Shown in pieces: positions 46,683-59,100 of a DNA stretch of 64,000 nt. Position 1 is the first letter of the stretch. Each line of letters starts with the position of its first letter. Source of the DNA: Schizophyllum amplum (lineage: Eukaryota; Basidiomycota; Agaricomycetes; Agaricales; Schizophyllaceae); NCBI GenBank assembly GCA_007026445.1, contig VDMD01000004.1, positions 248,001 to 312,000 on the forward strand, written 5' to 3'. The translations under genes were made by a program, and so were the position numbers. The notes beneath the pieces were generated by a model, which did no database searches, was not told where the DNA came from, and was given only the letters and a program-made list of their open reading frames with translations.

Positions 46683-48990
46683 ATGAATTTCTCCCCGACA
46701 CCAGCCAGTTTGCCTCCAAAGAACGCCGTCTACCGCTTTAATCAGCCAAAGAAACTCCCTGTTAATTACCACCCCCTCAATCCCGTACTCTTCCTCCTCA
46801 AGGCCGCCCTCCTCCACCCCGACAAGCTAGCGCTCGCGCATCCCGATGTGCCTCATCCCAGCTACTACTCGTTCGCTGTATGGGCCCAGCGCACTCAGAA
46901 TCTTGCGTACGCGCTCATCCAGGCTGGCATACGACCCGGCGATCGCGTCGCAGTCATCGCCCCGAACTCGCCCATGATTGCAGGTGCGCCATTAACAAGG
47001 CTGCGACGTGTCATCTATTTGATAGCCACACACAGACAGCTACTTTGGAGTTCTAGCGGCGCGCGCTATCATCTGCGCCGTCAACACCAGGCTGCGCCCG
47101 GACGATGTCAAGTATATCATCGAGCATTCCGGTTCACGCCTCATCCTCGTCGATCATGAATACACACATCTGCTCGACGGAATAAGTTTACCAACCGTCG
47201 TATGTCAAGATACCGGACGAGCCGGTGACCCCTATGAGGACTTTTTGACCAGTGGGAGGGTGTTCAGTCGGGAACGCGGGTGGCCAGGCCTGGATATCGA
47301 AACCGACGAGAACCAGGGAGCAGCGCTCTGCTATACGTGCGTTCAGTGCTTGAAATCTGCTCAAAGGTACTGATGTATCTGTAGGTCCGGTACCACAGGG
47401 AAGGTGATGTCGGTTCTGCCTCCGAAGCTACCGTGAGCTGACATTGTCATTTCAGCCGAAAGGCGTCCTGACCACCTACCGAGGCTCTTATCTAGCAGCC
47501 ATCGCCGATGCTGTTGAATCCGAGTAAGCTCTCGCTATCCTTTGAATACCTTTTCGAGACTGACCGTCGCGCAGGCTCAACTACGATTCGGTCTACCTTT
47601 GGTGCGGCGCCTCCTCTTTCTCCCTGTGCGCTTCCTGACAACACGCAGGGTGCTTCCTCTCTTCCACGCCGCTGGCTGGTGCTACCAATGGAGTGCCGTT
47701 TTCGCATTCTCTACGCAAGTCACCCTACGGACTGCCGCCCCCGGGCCGATATGGGCTCGCTTCCACGCCCCGTCGAAGCCTGGGGTGCAAGTCAACCCGG
47801 GCCGCGCGCTCGACCACATACCGGCTGCGACGCATTATTGCGCCGCTCCCACAGTCCAGATATCGTTGATAAACGCACCAGAGGCACGACGCGTTGCACA
47901 CGGCGTCAAGGCTATCATTGCGGGGAGCGCACCAACGGCGTCGCTCATTGCGAGCCTTGAGAACCTTGGGATCAGCGTCGTCCATGTCTACGGATTGACG
48001 GAGGTGGGCCAGTTGAATACGACATCTCTTCATCCCAGGACCGACATTCCTTCAGACCTATGGCCCTTCCGTGAAGAATTACTCTCGTCCCTTTTGGAAG
48101 GATCTTTCGCTGGAGGAACGCTCGAAGCTAATGGCGCGGCAAGGGCATGCTTTCGCCACAGCGCTCGAGGTCCGGGTCGTCCGCCTGCCCAAAGAGGGTA
48201 TGGTGCACTGTTCTTCGATGCAGACAATATGCTCAGATAAGCACTTCGCAGGCGAGGCCCACGATGCCGACCTTCTCGACGTGCCGAAAGACGGCAAGAC
48301 CGTTGGCGAAGTTGTCACCCGCGGTAACATCGTGATGAAGGAGGTGGGTACGAGGGGAAGGGTGAAGCGTTGACACGGATACTCACCGGCCTGTTAGTAC
48401 TTCAACGACCCCGAAGCAACGCGGAAAGCGTTCCGCGGCGGACACTTCAATTCGGGAGATCTCGCTGTGTGGTACGAAGACGGCACGGTGCAGATCGTGG
48501 ATCGCTCGAAGGATCTCATTATATCTGGGGGCGAGGTCAGCTCTTGGGCTATTTTCCGTGGCGCTCCCTGATCCTACTCTCGCCTTCATCCTTCCCTTGC
48601 TTCCGACTAATGTAACATTCAGAACGCATCCAGTCTAGCCATCGAGCAGGAGCTCGCCACCCATCCAGATGTGCAGGAGGTCTCCGTCGTGGCGCGACCG
48701 CACCCCAGATGGGGCGAGCGCCCGATGGCGTTCGTCATCATCCTCCCTGCGTCGCGCGAGAAGTGGTCGGAAAAGGCGCTGCGTTCTCACGCGAGCTCAA
48801 AGCGTACGCGAAGGACCGTCTGCCTGGGTTCGCGCGGCCGGATGGGTGGAGGTCGTCAGCGAGTTGCCGGTGCGTAAGGGTCTGGAGCTTAAGTGCATGC
48901 TGTTCCAACGCAGGCTGACTTGAAGGGCAGAAAACATCAACTGGCAAGATTCAGAAGCACGAACTGCGAAAAATCGTGGCGAAGCTGTAA
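46683..48990 (+). CDS. AMP-forming acyl-CoA synthetase (ANL superfamily)
   Basis: Eleven exons: 46683..46983, 47036..47336, 47385..47403, 47456..47523, 47575..47601, 47649..48003, 48056..48197, 48252..48343, 48398..48535, 48623..48869, 48931..48990; about 583 residues. Motifs in order: P-loop TSGTTGKPKGV (split over exons 2-4), [114 protein letters not shown] and the C-terminal [19 protein letters not shown] with the catalytic Lys. It activates a carboxylate as acyl-AMP then CoA thioester; substrate (medium-chain or aromatic acid) unclear. Exon 3 is 19 nt and encodes the P-loop core. Two one-base losses near 48775 and 48838 break the frame in exon 10. No peroxisomal SKL. Confidence 0.85.
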
Positions 48991-49575
48991 GAAGGAACTA
49001 GGAATGGAACCCCGTAGGGCAGTGCGAAGTGATAAACGAGTACTGCCGCTCTGCCAGTCGAGGCGGATGCCAGGAGAAGACGATCTATGCGCGCTAGAAA
49101 TTATCATCTTGTATACTGGCTAATTCGGATTATTCAGGTCTTGAGGAGAGCGGCTTGTTGGCTTTCACCGTAGCTGAATCTTGAGAGTACAGGTCAAGAA
49201 GTTGAACGAGCAACGTCTTGACGCTCGGGTTGGCAACGCTGCTCCCACAGCCACGTGATACTGTATCGGTTCACCTTCAACTTCATCGCGATTCGCGACT
49301 CGCAGTGCAGAGTCGGGGTCGACGTACGAGGCGTGAAGCTTATTCACCCAAATAGTCACCAGACCTTCATGACTTCGATCGAGTGACTAGTGACTGTTCA
49401 GATGCCGTCTGCGTGCTCGTAACGGACAAAGAAGAAGTTCATTAGGGATTAATCCGATATCTAGTATCTACGGTAGACGATTCGAGAGACGCGTAACGGT
49501 ATAGCGCATGGTTCGTGGTAGTGAGGGTATGATGATGCAAGGTATGTGGTCGGTGTCAAGAGCCCAACAGTCCAA
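48991..49575. other. Intergenic, convergent
   Basis: 585 bp between the acyl-CoA synthetase and the convergent beta-glucanase. No coding frame with motif support, no repeat seen. Confidence 0.4.
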
Positions 49576-51326
49576 TCAGAGAGAGATGCTGATGTCCAGG
49601 TCAAGCGACGCAGCGACGGAGGAGTCGTCACAGATATCACCGTACTTGAAGTCGTTCGGATTCTGCGGGATCCAGCCGTACTTGAGGCCATCCTGGTACG
49701 ACCATTCCGCCGCTGCCTCCGCCTTCCACGTCCAGAAGAAGTACCCCTGGCCCTTCAGCCACGTTGTGACCTGAGCGTCGCGGAAGGCGCGCAGCTGCTC
49801 CTTGTATTCGGACGAAAAGTCCTCGCCCGAGCCTGTCCAGGCAGCGCAGTCGCCGAGGTGCTCGCTCCCCGGGTAGGTGCCGTCCCAGCGCGCGCCGACG
49901 AGGCGGCCGTTGAGATACTTGGCACAGTCGGTGAGCGCGAGGGTCCATTCACCGACGACGGTCGGGAGAGCCATCTCCGTGACGTTGACGGAACGCTCGC
50001 ATATGTGGCTGACGTGCTCGGTGAAGTTCCACTTCAGTTGCTGAGGTATGGTCAGCAAGTAGGAAGCTCGCGCGGAAAGAGGGTGCGCACCTCGTCCGCA
50101 AAGACCTGGTAGATATGGGTATCGAACATAACGCTACCGTACGGCTTCTCGGACATATAATCGCCCCAGTAGTCCGAGGTGTTGAAAACGTCATGAAGGA
50201 TGGTGATCTTCTCGGGCGCAGTAGTGCTAGGAGCAATGTCAGATGGATAGCATAAACCAGTTGTATGTATATGCATTACCTGACGACATCATAGCTGTCC
50301 TCCCAGTACTGGAAAACACTCGTCAGACGGTGTAGGGTCACAATACGGGGATAAGCATACCTTCTTCGCGACGCCCATGATCATGTCCGGAGAAGACTTT
50401 GCTAAAATCCTGAGCAATGGTAAGTCTCCATTAGTCTCTTGATGGAACTTGGACATACTCGTTCAGCGGAGCGATGATAGAGGCAGCTTCATGGTCCTTG
50501 ACCAGATCAGTCATGGTCTGCAGGACGGCCACCGTGCGAGCGACGTTGGTGTCATTGTACGCCCAGCCACTGTATAACAAGTCAGTCTGGTACTGGGCGT
50601 CGACCACAAGAGTAGAAATGAGCATACGGTACATCCATCAGATGGCCGGAGTTGTCGAAGCTGAAAGCATTGTTAGACGCAGCGTCGAAAACATAGCGGA
50701 GACTCCTACCCGTTCTGACTACCAGGCGCACCTAGAGCCACTTCAGCATCGGAAGGGAGAAATCAAGAGACAGCTGCATACCATGCAGGTCAACGTTGAC
50801 CTTGATACCGTACTTGGCAGCCCAGTCCAGGGCTGCCAATAGGTAGGGTTGCTGACCTGAGATATACGGCTCGCCAGGCCCGGTCTCGAATGCCCAATAG
50901 CCGATGGGCAAGCGGACGTGCGTCAGGCTAAAGAGAAGCAAGATTATCAGATGGGAATCTCCAATGCGAATAGCGCACACACCCTGCCTTGGCAATCTGC
51001 TTGAAGTCGTCCTCCGTAATCCATGAGTCCCAGTGGGCTTTGAGAGCCGCGGTCGCATTGTCGCGATCCTGGAGCTCGCCAAAGGTCCACTCGTCGACAA
51101 TATTCTCGTTGCCCGTAGCCTCAAACAGGCTGGGCGTAATCCACGGCTACCAATCGTGTCAGCAGGACTGTGTAGGAAAGGGTGTACACACCTCAAGTAC
51201 GAGCCAGCCACCTAGGTTGACACCATGAATCTTGTCTTCAGTATCCCACTGCTGCTTCTGCGCAGCAAGCGCAGACGAAAAGAATGACAGGCCGAGAACG
51301 GTGAAGGAGAGTAGCGACTGCGGCAT
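49576..51326 (-). CDS. EXG1: Secreted exo-1,3-beta-glucanase, GH5
   Basis: Ten exons, minus strand: 51192..51326, 50983..51146, 50782..50927, 50710..50731, 50628..50660, 50459..50569, 50361..50409, 50280..50308, 50091..50226, 49576..50040; 429 residues. Signal peptide [22 protein letters not shown]5 exo-glucanase motifs: [64 protein letters not shown] with the acid/base Glu, and [19 protein letters not shown] with the nucleophile Glu; [20 protein letters not shown] follows. After the acid/base the sequence is NEI rather than the usual NEP. It removes glucose from beta-1,3-glucans in wall turnover or nutrition. Exons of 22, 33 and 29 nt are very short. A ttatatat TATA-like site at 51381 lies 55 bp upstream. 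Confidence 0.93.
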
Positions 51327-51793
51327 CGTGGTGGGGAGACGGAAGAAGACTCGCTAACTACATTCCTTCGCAATGACTCTTTATATATGCCCTCGGGAGC
51401 CGATGAATCATGAGGAGCTTCCGAGAACTGCAACATCGAATCAGCACGAAGGACTTGACATCACCCGAACCCTGAGTTTCGCTGTATAATAACCTGGTTC
51501 CCCGCCGGGCGTCCTCAAGTCCGCGTGCTTGCTTGTCGCCGCTCGTTTAGAATCTAAGTGCAAGCCACACCGGTAATGAAGCAGGATAAACAGGCCTGTA
51601 TTCCAGTAGACCGCAACCAATTGAAAGCAGAGGAGAGCTCGGCACTTCGCGCTCAGGCGCCGACTCGTAAAACAAGTCGCGCGCGTCGGAGGAATGTCGG
51701 AATGAATCTGATATCCGACGCGACTATGTAAAAGCTTCACGTGACCGTGTTACGATCTGTTACGCTCCTCGTCACCGTCACTTTCGTTGATTC
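51327..51793. promoter_or_regulatory. Divergent region, EXG1 / DUF6697 copy 1
   Basis: 467 bp. TATA-like ttatatat at 51381-51388 suits EXG1. The side towards the DUF6697 gene runs into the 152-bp duplicated promoter segment. No gene seen. Confidence 0.4.
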
Positions 51794-52097
51794 ACTGACC
51801 GCGGTATTGAACTTGCATTCGTCGACCCTGGGCCGACCCGTACACTCCCTTCCCCTCAAACTCCTCCCGACCGCTTGATATATGGACGCACTCGTCGAAG
51901 ATAACCCTGAACTGGCCTTGGAGATGGTCAAGTTGCTCGGGAATGACTGACCGCGGTATTGAACTTGCATTCGTCGACCCTGGGCCGACCCGTACACTCC
52001 CTTCCCCTCAAACTCCTCCCGACCGCTTGATATATGGACGCACTCGTCGAAGATAACCCTGAACTGGCCTTGGAGATGGTCAAGTTGCTCGGGAATG
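51794..52097. repeat. Perfect 152-bp tandem duplication of promoter and start codon
   Basis: 51794-51945 and 51946-52097 are identical by eye. The unit begins ACTGACCGCGGTATTGAACT and ends AGTTGCTCGGGAATG. It contains the upstream region, the ATG (51882 in the first copy, 52034 in the second) and the first codons of DUF6697 copy 1. In the first copy the frame runs into the repeat boundary and stops at TGA after 22 codons. Confidence 0.93.
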
Positions 52098-53835
52098 AAC
52101 TGAAGGCAGTTCGAAGTCAGCTACGCGAGTTACAGGTACTAAGCCAGCATCGCTGCAACCCTTTCGAAGGCACGGCTCAACATATTCAGGGGCAGAGAGG
52201 CAGCTCTACGATGTCCCTTGACACCGGCGCAGTTGCGGAACTGCGAGAACGAGTTCGCTCTTTGGAGAGTGAGAACGCAAGACTGGCTGAAGGACCAGGC
52301 CCGCTCAAGCAGGAGCCATACGATGTACGTGAGCCTTCATTCAGATTAAATGCGCTGACCTCTCTGACGCAATGTTCTGTAAAGGACAACGAGGTACTCC
52401 GTCAGAAAGAGAAGGTCATCCGAAATCAGGCGGGTTTTGTCCTCCAATCCTGTCTACAGTGTCTAAGCGCTTATTCGTAACAGTCGGAGTGTCTCGACAA
52501 GTCATACAGAGATGTCCAAAAGATGATGCAGAAGAACGAGCGCTTAGAGCAGGTGCGTAGCGCGACCTGATATGTCCGTGCTGACCGACCATGATGTTTT
52601 TGCACTGCAGGATAACGCATCCCTCCGACAAGAGCTCGATAGCATAAAGCACTGCAAAGGGGACACAGATCGCTTGGTGCGTGTCCAAAGGATCCCTCAT
52701 GTGGAGATCGCTCAACACCGCCTTCACAGAACGATGCGTTATTGCATCAAGTGTCTGAGCTCGACGCTCAGATCAAAGCTTTGGAAACGGTATTGCTTGC
52801 TATAACGCTTTGGTGCTAGGATACTTACTGAAGGCGATTCAAGCGTGAAAGACATCTTGCGGCTCAGGTCAAGTCGTCCAGGAGACAAGTGAGTGCATCT
52901 AAGTTTGCAGCGCAGACCACATTCTGATGCATATATCGGCAGTACACTCCGTCTACTTTCTTGGCCGACAGTCGGCGTGCCAATGACGCTAAGCAGCCCA
53001 TCGCTGACGAACTCAAACCATACGAGCGGCGCGGCGGCGGGGACATACAATTGAGTAAGGTAATCTGTCGACGATTTTCTGGCGTGCTCACGAGCGCTCA
53101 CTAACTATTCGCTATGTATTACAGGTACACAAGAGTTTGTGGTACGTTTCACTTTCACCAATCTGATGAACGGCACACAAACACTAACCCGCATTGAAGT
53201 AATCATCCTGTGCTGGCTTTTGGCGTCGACGAGATCATTTGGCCAAAAAAGCCGGCGGATCCAATCAGCCGCGCAGTCGTCATACGCCCAACGCACATGG
53301 GACAGGATGCTGGAGTGGACAAGAATTATGAGTTTTTCTGTCACAGTGCAGACAAATGGTGGATGTACATGGGTACATTCCGGTGCTGCGCCGTCGCCAC
53401 GACGAATGTGCCCGCACTTTTGCAGGACCAGGTTGCACCGGTACGTAACTTGGCCACAATCTACACAATCCAATCATATTGATCTCGCGGCAGGTCGACG
53501 CTGCGCAACTCTCGGAGGTGATGGCAGAGCGCATTGTGCAAAAAAACACGGTACCACCCATGATTTTCAATAACCTCCGAAAGATGTTCAGGGACGGGGC
53601 CCTGCAAGTCTGCTGCATGGAGCTCAAGTGCGTCGGGTTCAATCACGGTCTGTATGATAGCCTCCATAACGCGCCGACGGCACAACTTCCCAACAAAGCG
53701 ACCGAGCCTCAAGGAGCCGACTCGGGCGCCGCCAATCAGGCGGGCAAAGGAAAGAGGAAGGCTCCCGCAGGTCACATGCCGCAGGGAGGTACTGGAGGTC
53801 CTCCGCAGAAAAAACCGAAAAAGGGTCCCAAATAG
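52034..53835 (+). CDS. Coiled-coil DUF6697-type protein, copy 1
   Basis: Exons 52034..52135, 52190..52324, 52385..52429, 52484..52552, 52611..52676, 52730..52789, 52834..52888, 52943..53059, 53125..53141, 53200..53440, 53494..53835. Paralogue of 42177-43936, on the opposite strand. Coiled coil: NPELALEMVKLLGNELKAVR, VAELRERVRSLESENARL, LRQELDSIKHC. C-terminal DUF6697-like part: GVDEIIWPKKPADPISRAVV, NYEFFCHSADKWWMYMGTFR, PPMIFNNLRKMFRDGALQVC and a basic tail KKPKKGPK. Intron 3 has a GC donor (CAG|GCGGGT) where copy 2 has GT. Exon 9 is a 17-nt micro-exon as in copy 2. At the junction into 52834 one surplus base remains in my model, so the gene is either frameshifted there or spliced differently. 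About 415 residues if intact. Function unknown. Confidence 0.68.
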
Positions 53836-54223
53836 CCTTTCGTCCTGCAAGCTCGGCCTTGTTCCTCCAATGTATGCTAGCCTCTTGTCTCTGGCAGTTC
53901 GAATTGAATTCAATCATCCATCTGTTCATAAGTATTTTTCCACGTCCTCCCAACGGCGGCGGTTCCCCTGAGCCTGGGATCAACGACATGCCACCTGAGG
54001 CATGGTCGGAGCTGACGCCGACGCACGCGTTTTGGAGGAACCGTCAGCACCTTCGAACATCGACCGCGAGAGCCTGCCAGCGCCAATGGTGCCCAGAATA
54101 TATGTGCACGTATGGGTTGCCATTTACTAGAGCGCGGGGCGATAGCACCCAGATATGTATGCACTACTAGCTCGTGAAGATCGGCACCAGCCCTGTCTGA
54201 GATACCCATGAGTCGGCGGTCGC
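53836..54223. other. Intergenic, convergent
   Basis: 388 bp between DUF6697 copy 1 and the minus-strand FAD dehydrogenase. Nothing with coding or repeat support. Confidence 0.4.
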
Positions 54224-56108
54224 TCACTCGAGCACCTTCCCCGGGTTCATGATCCCGTTGGGGTCAAACAATGCCTTGAGCTTTTTCATCCACGCAATGC
54301 TGGTGGCGTCCTTCGAGTACGACAAGGCATGCGTCTTCATGGCGCCGATGCCGTGCTCGGCGGAGACGGAGCCGCGGTATTTTGCTGAGGAAAAGAAATT
54401 TTAGGGCATGCCTCCAAGGGAATGACCAAAGCTCTACTCACCAACCATCTCATACACGAACGGCTCCAGCGCATTCGCGACCTCGTCTGAGTACTCCTTC
54501 GCGACGATGTTCAAGTGCAAATTGCCTACGCTGCGTCAGCCAGCCGTCCTCCCCGTCCTCCTCACCCCACACGCACCATCACCGACATGTCCGTAGCCCA
54601 GGACGTGCGTCACGGCATCCGGCCGCAAAACGCCCTGCTCGCGGAGGTGCTCGCGCGTTTGGTTGACGCACTCCTCGAACTTAGCGAGCGGGATGGAGAT
54701 GTCGTACTTGTACGCCTTGCCCTCCTTGGACACTGCCTCCGTCACGCCCTCGCGCAGGGCCCAAAGGGAAGCGAACTGGGCCGGGTTTTGTGAGAGCACA
54801 CCTGTGTTGATGAGCGGCTCGTCGGCTTCCATGAGGGATTCAAGGAGACTGTTGAGTTTCTGGGTGGATGGCGGTCAGATACTGAGCAAAGGATCTTGAG
54901 ATTATGTTACCTCCTCGTCGTGCTCCCGCTTGCCTCCGCTAGTCTCGACGAGGACGAAGCATTCGGCGCCCTCAATGTCCTCGTCGCTGAGGGCCCGTCC
55001 CTGCCCGTGCTTGACGGCAAGGTCGTAGGCTGTCCGGTCGATAAACTCAAAGGCGGAAAGAATTTCTGACAATTGAGACTTCACGGCCTTGTACAAGGGC
55101 TGGACGTTGTCGAACTTGGGAAGGGCAAGAATGACGTTGTTCGAGGACTGCGGCATTGGCGCGGTAAGTATGGAGACGGCGGTTATTATCCCGAGCGTTC
55201 CCTCAGCCCCGATGAAGAGCTGCTTCAAGTCATAGCCTGCGTAGGGGCGTAAGCGGGCATGCGTGCGAGGAGGACGGATCACCTACCCGTGTTGTCCTTC
55301 CGCAAGGTGGAGAGCTGATCGAGTACGGTGCCGTCTGGCAAGACGACTTCGAGACCAAGTACAGAGCCATGCAGGGAGCCGTAGCGGAGGAGCCGCAGGC
55401 CGCCAGCGTTGGTGGCGACGTTACCCCCTATATGACAGCTGGCAGGCCGTGAGATGCGAAGTGGCAGGTGTTTGTCATGCCCTACCTTCCCTTCGCGCCA
55501 AGGTCCAGCGGCATGATGTGATTATGGGGGGCGACATAGTCTGTCAATGACTGCAAGATGCAGCCAGCGTCCGCCACGAGGATGCCTAGGAAGGATGTGA
55601 GACCGCGGTACGGCGACATGCAATGCAACGCACCAGAGATGGGATCGAAGGAGCGGACGGTATTCATGTTTGCCAGCGAGATAATCAGCTCGTCCTTGAG
55701 GGGGATGCTGCCACCGACTAGGCCGGTGTTGCCGCCCTGGGGAACGAGGCCTATGCGCTTCTCGTTGCACCACTTGACGATGTCCGCCACCTGTTGTGTC
55801 GTTTTGGGCTTTAGAACGGTGGTGGACTGGCCGTGGTACTTTCCCATCCAGTCATCATTGTAGATATCGAGTTCGGCTACGGCGCTTTTGACTGGGGGGA
55901 GGGAGGAGATGATCGAGGACGCTGGGAGGATCTTGGAGAAGTGCGCGAGGTCGTCGGAGGTGAGGGAGTTGAGTCCGCGGAGCGCTGCGCCCGTTGCTGA
56001 GCTTGCGCTTGCCCATCGTCTGTTGGGGACGGCGACGCCGCGGGGGGCGAGGAGACGGCGCGAGGCACGGAGGGCAAGCATTGTTCGCGCCGGACTCTGC
56101 ATCGGCAT
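54224..56108 (-). CDS. Mitochondrial D-2-hydroxyglutarate dehydrogenase
   Basis: Seven exons, minus strand: 55634..56108, 55486..55585, 55287..55438, 54911..55236, 54577..54859, 54442..54525, 54224..54384; 526 residues. The N-terminus ([20 protein letters not shown]) is a mitochondrial presequence type. The FAD-binding domain shows [87 protein letters not shown] and [18 protein letters not shown]. The C-terminal domain ends [15 protein letters not shown] and [14 protein letters not shown]. The family oxidises D-2-hydroxyglutarate (yeast Dld2/Dld3) or D-lactate; the [17 protein letters not shown] pattern favours the D2HGDH branch. Two in-frame ATGs (56108, 56102) are possible starts. Confidence 0.9.
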
Positions 56109-56190
56109 TGCGATTTATAGGCGCCGCCGTGACACGCGTGATGTGACGAAGCGGTCGCCCTACGGAGTCCGACGCGGCTTGTCTTTCGCC

Positions 56191-59100
56191 ATGGACGACG
56201 ACAACGACGACGGGAGCACGTACTCCATCGAGGAGTACAGCGGCCAGCCGCACGGCATCTCTGTGCCCGCCGCCCAGCACGTCGGCCAGGACGCCGTCAA
56301 GATCGCAAAGGTCCAAGATGCCGACCAGTCCCCCGACGCCGACCAGCCGAACGCGAACGCTCCCCTCAGCGCCGCCACTAGCGACGCCCACAGCATTCAC
56401 AGCATGCCCGACACCCCTGTCGCGCCGCCGCCCGTATCCGTGCCGCCCCGTCCGTCTACTGCCCGCACAACGAACAATGCTCCCGTCCGCGCGTCCCAGT
56501 CCGTGTCCGCGCGCTCGACTCAGCCGCCGGAGCACCGATCTGTCGAGCGCAGGGCGTCCGCGCAAGCCATCTCTCATGACAGACACGAGAGACGGCACAG
56601 GCATCGTCCAACAACCTCAGACGTACGTCGCCGGAATTTTGGCAGATGACATCGGTCGGCTTACGAACATACGAGCAGCAGCAGCACAGGGCGACCAACC
56701 GGCTGTCCGGCTTCCTCACCAACTTGATACACCGTCGCGATCCTCAGCCCTCAACGTCTCGCAGTGCCATACGCGAGGAGTCCGGCGTGGCAAAGGATGA
56801 TCCCTCCCGTTCCTCGTCTCCGCATCCTGGTCGGCCGGTCACTCCGCCGCCACAACTACCGGCTCCTGCACTACAAGAACTCGGTCTTTCATTGTCTGTC
56901 CTTACGCAAGATCTCTCCCCATCACACTTCAGCACTCCCCCTACCAGCGGCGCCTTCCTCGCTCCACATTATCTGCTGCTATGTCACGCTCAGGGCCTCG
57001 ATGTCCTTCCGCTTGTATCTCCTCCCGCACCACAACCATACGCTCTCGTCCGTCGCGTCACGTTCAAGAGCGTCGTGGTCATGGAACAGCGCGGTGTACT
57101 GGTGGCGATCGCGGGCCGAAGAGATGGAGTGCGGGTCTATGCGCTCGAAGAGATTCGAAAAGCCGTCGAGTGGCGCATCGAAGTGGAGGTTAGACGGGAG
57201 CGGGACAGGTCAAAGAGAGACGCTATCAAGAAGACGCTAATGTCTCCACTCGACACTGGTGGCTCCCGAGACTCTACCGAAAAGCTACGCAAGGGCAGTC
57301 TGTCATCCCCGTCTCAAGCCGAGGCGTCAGAGAAGCACGAGCTACCTCGCAAAGCGTCACACGGCTCTCTACGGCAGTCTCGCCCGAATACGCCCATAAA
57401 TCCTCCACAGCAACTCATTCCCCGCAAGCCGACAATTACCAGGCGGACCAGGAATAATCGAAACACTATAATGCCCATGTCCATACCGGAACCGTCAGGA
57501 CAGCCGCCGCCGTATAGCACGCAATCTGATGTCGACGTTCCACCATCAATACTTCCTTCCGAGTCTGCGCCTGCAGCCTCGCACCCGCGGTCGCTGTCGC
57601 GCTCTCGTGGTAATTCTGTCAGCAATGTCCTTGCTGCTGCACCAAGTGCCTCACGACGAACGTCGCGTGCGTACGACCCAGACTCGAAAGCCGACTGGGC
57701 GGAGTCGAGCGACGACGAGCCCATCAATATTGTCGCCGCCGCCGGAGGCAGTCAAGCGCTGGACGAGCGCACGAGCGCTCAGGCCACGATCGTCTCTCAT
57801 GCGGCGCAGCCCTCTGTCTCGTCTTCGACAGGTCGCCCTTCGAGTGCTTCTGGGCCGCGGCGTACTCGTCCCGCGAACCTCGACCTCAGTATGTCAAGAA
57901 TGGGCTCTATACCTCCTCCAGAACCATCCCCAGCACCGACGCTCATTACTCTGCGACAGGCGCTGTCGCACGCATCCGCCGAACGCGACGTGCATTCCCC
58001 CAGTGGTCCGGATACGCCTGTTGATCCTGACGCTGACGATGATGACGATGACAACGGCCTTAGTCTTGCGGAGATGCTCATGGAGAGTCGACTCCCTGAG
58101 TTGCCGCCTGCGGGATCACGACAACCGCAGGAACCCATCCTCCTGTCCAATCAGCCAGGTGATTCTGAGGCAGAGCCATCGAGTCCCAGGACGATGGACG
58201 GCTTCAGCGCATCGAGGAGTAGCCAGGAGAGCGGGGCTCAGCAGCAGTCAGGCCGTCGACGTAGGTGGTCTGTTATGCTCACTGCGCCCAGCAACCCTCC
58301 GCCATCGTCGGTCAGCACGCCCGCCTCGCCTGCGTCTTCTCAGCGGACGAGGGAGACATCGGCCGGCGCCGACGCGCCAGCGCACGCTCTCACAGTCTCG
58401 CGCTTACCGGTCGGGACGCTCCCTCAGCCGCCCGCGATGCGCCCTCCGACGGCTCCCGCACCTTTGAATGGCGTGATGGGTCTCGTTCCTTCTAATTCTG
58501 TGCCTCCTCCGCCGCCGCCGCCGATGTCGCCTATCCCTCCCCTTCCAGATAGCAGCTCGTCAATCATGTCCAGCAGGTCATCTCGCTTTATCCCGCGCAT
58601 TATCAGCAATGCGTTTGGCGGCAGGCGGAGTGACGAGCGCTCGCCGATGCCGTCGTCGCAGCGGTCATCGGATGCCGATACCCGGAGGACACAAGGGAGT
58701 ACCCCGGTGACACCGCACGCGCCGCCTCCAAAATTGGAGTATGTCAAGCTTCCGGGCACGAAGGGTGCGCTGATGGTGAAGGCTGTCGAGACAGCAAAGA
58801 AGAGGTCAGCATATCACTGTCTTGTGGCGTTTTATTTTGCTGAATGTTTTTGCAGCTTCCTCGCTATTCTATGTGGCGACAACGGTGAGAAGGTTGAGCT
58901 GTTCGCTGGGACATATCGCACAGCTCTCGGTCTGTCGCGTACGTTCATCCTGCCGGACTCGCCGAGGCTGCTGGAGCTACAGCTTCAGGGCGACGACCTC
59001 GTCGAGGTCTTCCTTGTCTTCTCGCAGAACGTCTTTGGCTTAGAGCCCGCCACCGTCAGGGTGCGTGAGGTTCGCATCGGCCGCGCGGAACGGCGTGCAG

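Noticed and set aside
51882..51950. 22-codon small protein gene
   Set aside because: It is created by the duplication boundary and is a truncated copy of the downstream gene start, not an independent gene.
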